Positions 13,359 to 14,562 of a DNA stretch of 14,562 bases are shown piece after piece. The notes below the pieces were generated by a model that was given only the letters and a program-made list of their open reading frames with translations, was not told the origin of the DNA and searched no databases. The stretch comes from Chloroflexota bacterium (GTDB taxonomy: Bacteria; Chloroflexota; Limnocylindria; Limnocylindrales; CSP1-4): the NCBI GenBank assembly GCA_016875645.1, contig VGPE01000049.1, positions 1 to 14,562 of the forward strand, written 5' to 3'. How positions within the stretch are numbered: position 1 is the first letter of the stretch; every line of letters begins with the position of its first letter. Position numbers and translations under genes: made by a program.

Positions 13359-13891
13359 TGCTCCTTGCGGCCCTGCTGGTGGCCGCATGCTCGACAGCGC
13401 CTGACGCCCCGGGGTCGCCAGTGGGCTCCGGCGCCGGGGGTGGTGCCGCTCGCGAGGCGTGGCGAACCGCCACGCTGAGGGACGTGCTGACCGGGGACGA
13501 CTTCTCCATCGCTGACCTCGTGGGCAAGGTCGTGGTCATCGAGCCGATGGCGATCTGGTGCGTCAATTGCCGCTTCCAGCAGTTGGAGGCACAGCACGCG
13601 CTCGAGACCCTCGGCGCGGACGACGTCGTCTACCTGAGCCTGGACGTGGATGCCCGCGAGCGGCCCGAGGATCTCGCTGCGTACACGCGCCGAGAGGGCT
13701 TCGACTGGCGCTTCGCGATCGCCTCGACAGAGGTCTCGCGCTCCCTCGCCGCGACGTTCGGAGACCAGGTTCTGTCGCCCCCGGCCACGCCGCTCATCGT
13801 GCTCTCAGCCGCGGGGGAGGTCGTGGATCGCCACTTCGGGGGCAAGAACGCAGCGGAACTGGTCGCCCTGCTCCGCCCACTGCTCCCGTGA
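13349..13891 (+). CDS. Thioredoxin-fold (TlpA/redoxin-like) lipoprotein, 180 aa
   Basis: From the GTG at 13349 the protein begins VRLMLLAALLVAAC, a lipoprotein signal with lipobox Cys14, followed by a Gly/Ser/Pro/Ala linker. The thioredoxin fold follows with IEPMAIWCVNCRFQQ (Cys71, Cys74), YLSLDVDARERPEDLAAYTRREGF, and SPPATPLIVLSAAGEVVDRHFGG with the cis-Pro. This is the TlpA/ResA-like layout for thiol-disulfide exchange outside the membrane, for example with cytochrome or secreted-protein cysteines. An ATG at 13358 is another possible start but would drop the positive n-region residue. The upstream frame to 13286 adds unconserved residues. The stop overlaps the GTG of the next gene (GTGA, 13888-13891). 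Confidence 0.82.
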   Translation: MRLMLLAALLVAACSTAPDAPGSPVGSGAGGGAAREAWRTATLRDVLTGDDFSIADLVGKVVVIEPMAIWCVNCRFQQLEAQHALETLGADDVVYLSLDVDARERPEDLAAYTRREGFDWRFAIASTEVSRSLAATFGDQVLSPPATPLIVLSAAGEVVDRHFGGKNAAELVALLRPLLP

Positions 13892-14562
13892 TCTCCGCGA
13901 CGGGCGGGTTCCCGGTCAGCGGAGCCGCCTCGATCCCGGCGGTCACCGCGGCGACGATGGCCGAGCTGGATCGCCTCGCCATCGAGGAGTTCGGCATCGA
14001 GGCCCTCCAGATGATGGAGCACGCCGGCTCCCACCTGGCCGAGCTGGTCCGCGCAGAGCTCGGCGGCGACCTGCGAGCGAAGCGCATCATCGTTGCGGTG
14101 GGGCCCGGCGACCATGGCGGTGGCGGGCTGGCGGCCGCTCGCCACCTGGCGAACCGCGGCGCGTCGGTGCGCGTCGTCCTCGCCCGCCCGGTCAGCCGGT
14201 CGACCGAGGCCGCCCGCCACGAGCTGGCAACGCTCCTCCAAATGTCGATCGACTGCGGCGTGGCGATCTACGACATCCCGAACGACGAGCTCGACGCGGA
14301 GATCGCTGCCGCCGATGCGATCGCGGATGCCATCGAGGGCTACCGCTCCGTCGGTGCTCCTCACGACAGCGTGCGCTGGCTGGTCGAGCGGGTGGCGCGG
14401 ACCTCGATCCCCGTGATCAGCCTGGACCTTCCGTCGGGCACGGATCCCGATACGGGAGCGGCTGCCGGCGCTGCGATCCACGCCGCCGCGACGCTCGCCC
14501 TGGCATTGCCCAAGGCGGGCCTGTTCAGCGACGAGGGCCGCTCCTTCGCGGGACGAGTCCAC
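13888..14562 (+). CDS. nnrE: NAD(P)H-hydrate epimerase (YjeF_N) homologue, 3'-truncated by window edge
   Basis: YjeF N-terminal domain proteins epimerise damaged NAD(P)H hydrate (NADHX) for repair. Seen are PAVTAATMAELDRLAIEEFGI, LQMMEHAGSHLAELV, VAVGPGDHGGGGLAAARHL (the Rossmann phosphate loop, residues about 70-87), DAIEGYRSVGAP, and SLDLPSGTDPDTG followed by ALPKAGLF. The typical LMENAG and GNNGGDG motifs are changed to MMEHAG and GDHGGGG, so catalysis or K+ binding could differ; related proteins with a GGGG loop exist as far as I recall. The GTG start overlaps the lipoprotein stop, implying coupled translation. The window ends before the C-terminus, so it is unknown whether a dehydratase (YjeF_C) domain follows. 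Confidence 0.82.
   Translation, partial: MISATGGFPVSGAASIPAVTAATMAELDRLAIEEFGIEALQMMEHAGSHLAELVRAELGGDLRAKRIIVAVGPGDHGGGGLAAARHLANRGASVRVVLARPVSRSTEAARHELATLLQMSIDCGVAIYDIPNDELDAEIAAADAIADAIEGYRSVGAPHDSVRWLVERVARTSIPVISLDLPSGTDPDTGAAAGAAIHAAATLALALPKAGLFSDEGRSFAGRVH

Overview
The window looks like chromosomal DNA of a high-GC bacterium. GC-rich third codon positions, GTG/ATG starts, mostly TGA stops, four-base ATGA/GTGA overlaps between genes, and lipoproteins with Pro/Thr-rich linkers (including a DUF3179 protein) all fit. My best guess is an uncultured Chloroflexota lineage of the Limnocylindria/Ellin6529 type or an actinobacterium-like lineage. This is inferred from protein character only; no rRNA or marker gene is present. 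No CRISPR array, tRNA, rRNA or insertion sequence was seen.

Layout: (1) 3-949 (+), two translationally coupled small exported proteins that look like divergent tandem paralogues, the first cut by the window edge. (2) 963-5053 (-), a three-gene operon encoding two glycine-dehydrogenase (P-protein)-like subunits and a COG3199/AcoX-type ATP-NAD kinase-like protein, joined by four-base overlaps. The GcvPB-like gene carries a one-base frameshift in a G6 run, and both subunits deviate from glycine decarboxylase at several signature motifs. (3) 5522-6415 (+), a cupin plus class III adenylate cyclase gene with an in-frame TGA at a family glycine position. (4) 6431-7597 (-), an MFS transporter, overlapped at its start by a short alpha/beta-hydrolase-like stub. 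(5) 7883-8606 (-), a VapBC-type toxin-antitoxin pair. (6) 8683-10881 (+), a compact unit with a DUF2652/SRPBCC fusion gene (again with an in-frame TGA), a stand-alone SRPBCC protein and a cysteine-rich MerR-family regulator. Closely matching MerR-type promoters precede the first and last genes. (7) 10814-11367, two head-to-head short genes, at least one lacking its 5' part. (8) 11384-13891, redox and envelope genes: a DUF3179 lipoprotein, a glutaredoxin-like protein, a possible 36-codon ORF, and a thioredoxin-fold lipoprotein. (9) 13888-end (+), an NAD(P)H-hydrate epimerase (YjeF_N) homologue, cut by the window edge.

How parts work together: the MerR regulator probably controls both its own gene and the DUF2652/SRPBCC pair, because the two promoters agree at about 20 of 24 positions from TTGACA onward. 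Several first-in-operon genes (vapB, the DUF2652 gene, merR, the DUF3179 gene) have a putative -10 placed so that transcription would begin at or very near the start codon, suggesting leaderless mRNAs. Internal or other genes (5522, 9810) carry strong Shine-Dalgarno sequences.

Three otherwise intact genes are disrupted (one frameshift, two in-frame TGA codons). This could be assembly error, recent pseudogenisation or recoding. TGA is clearly used as an ordinary stop by most genes here, so genome-wide reassignment is unlikely.
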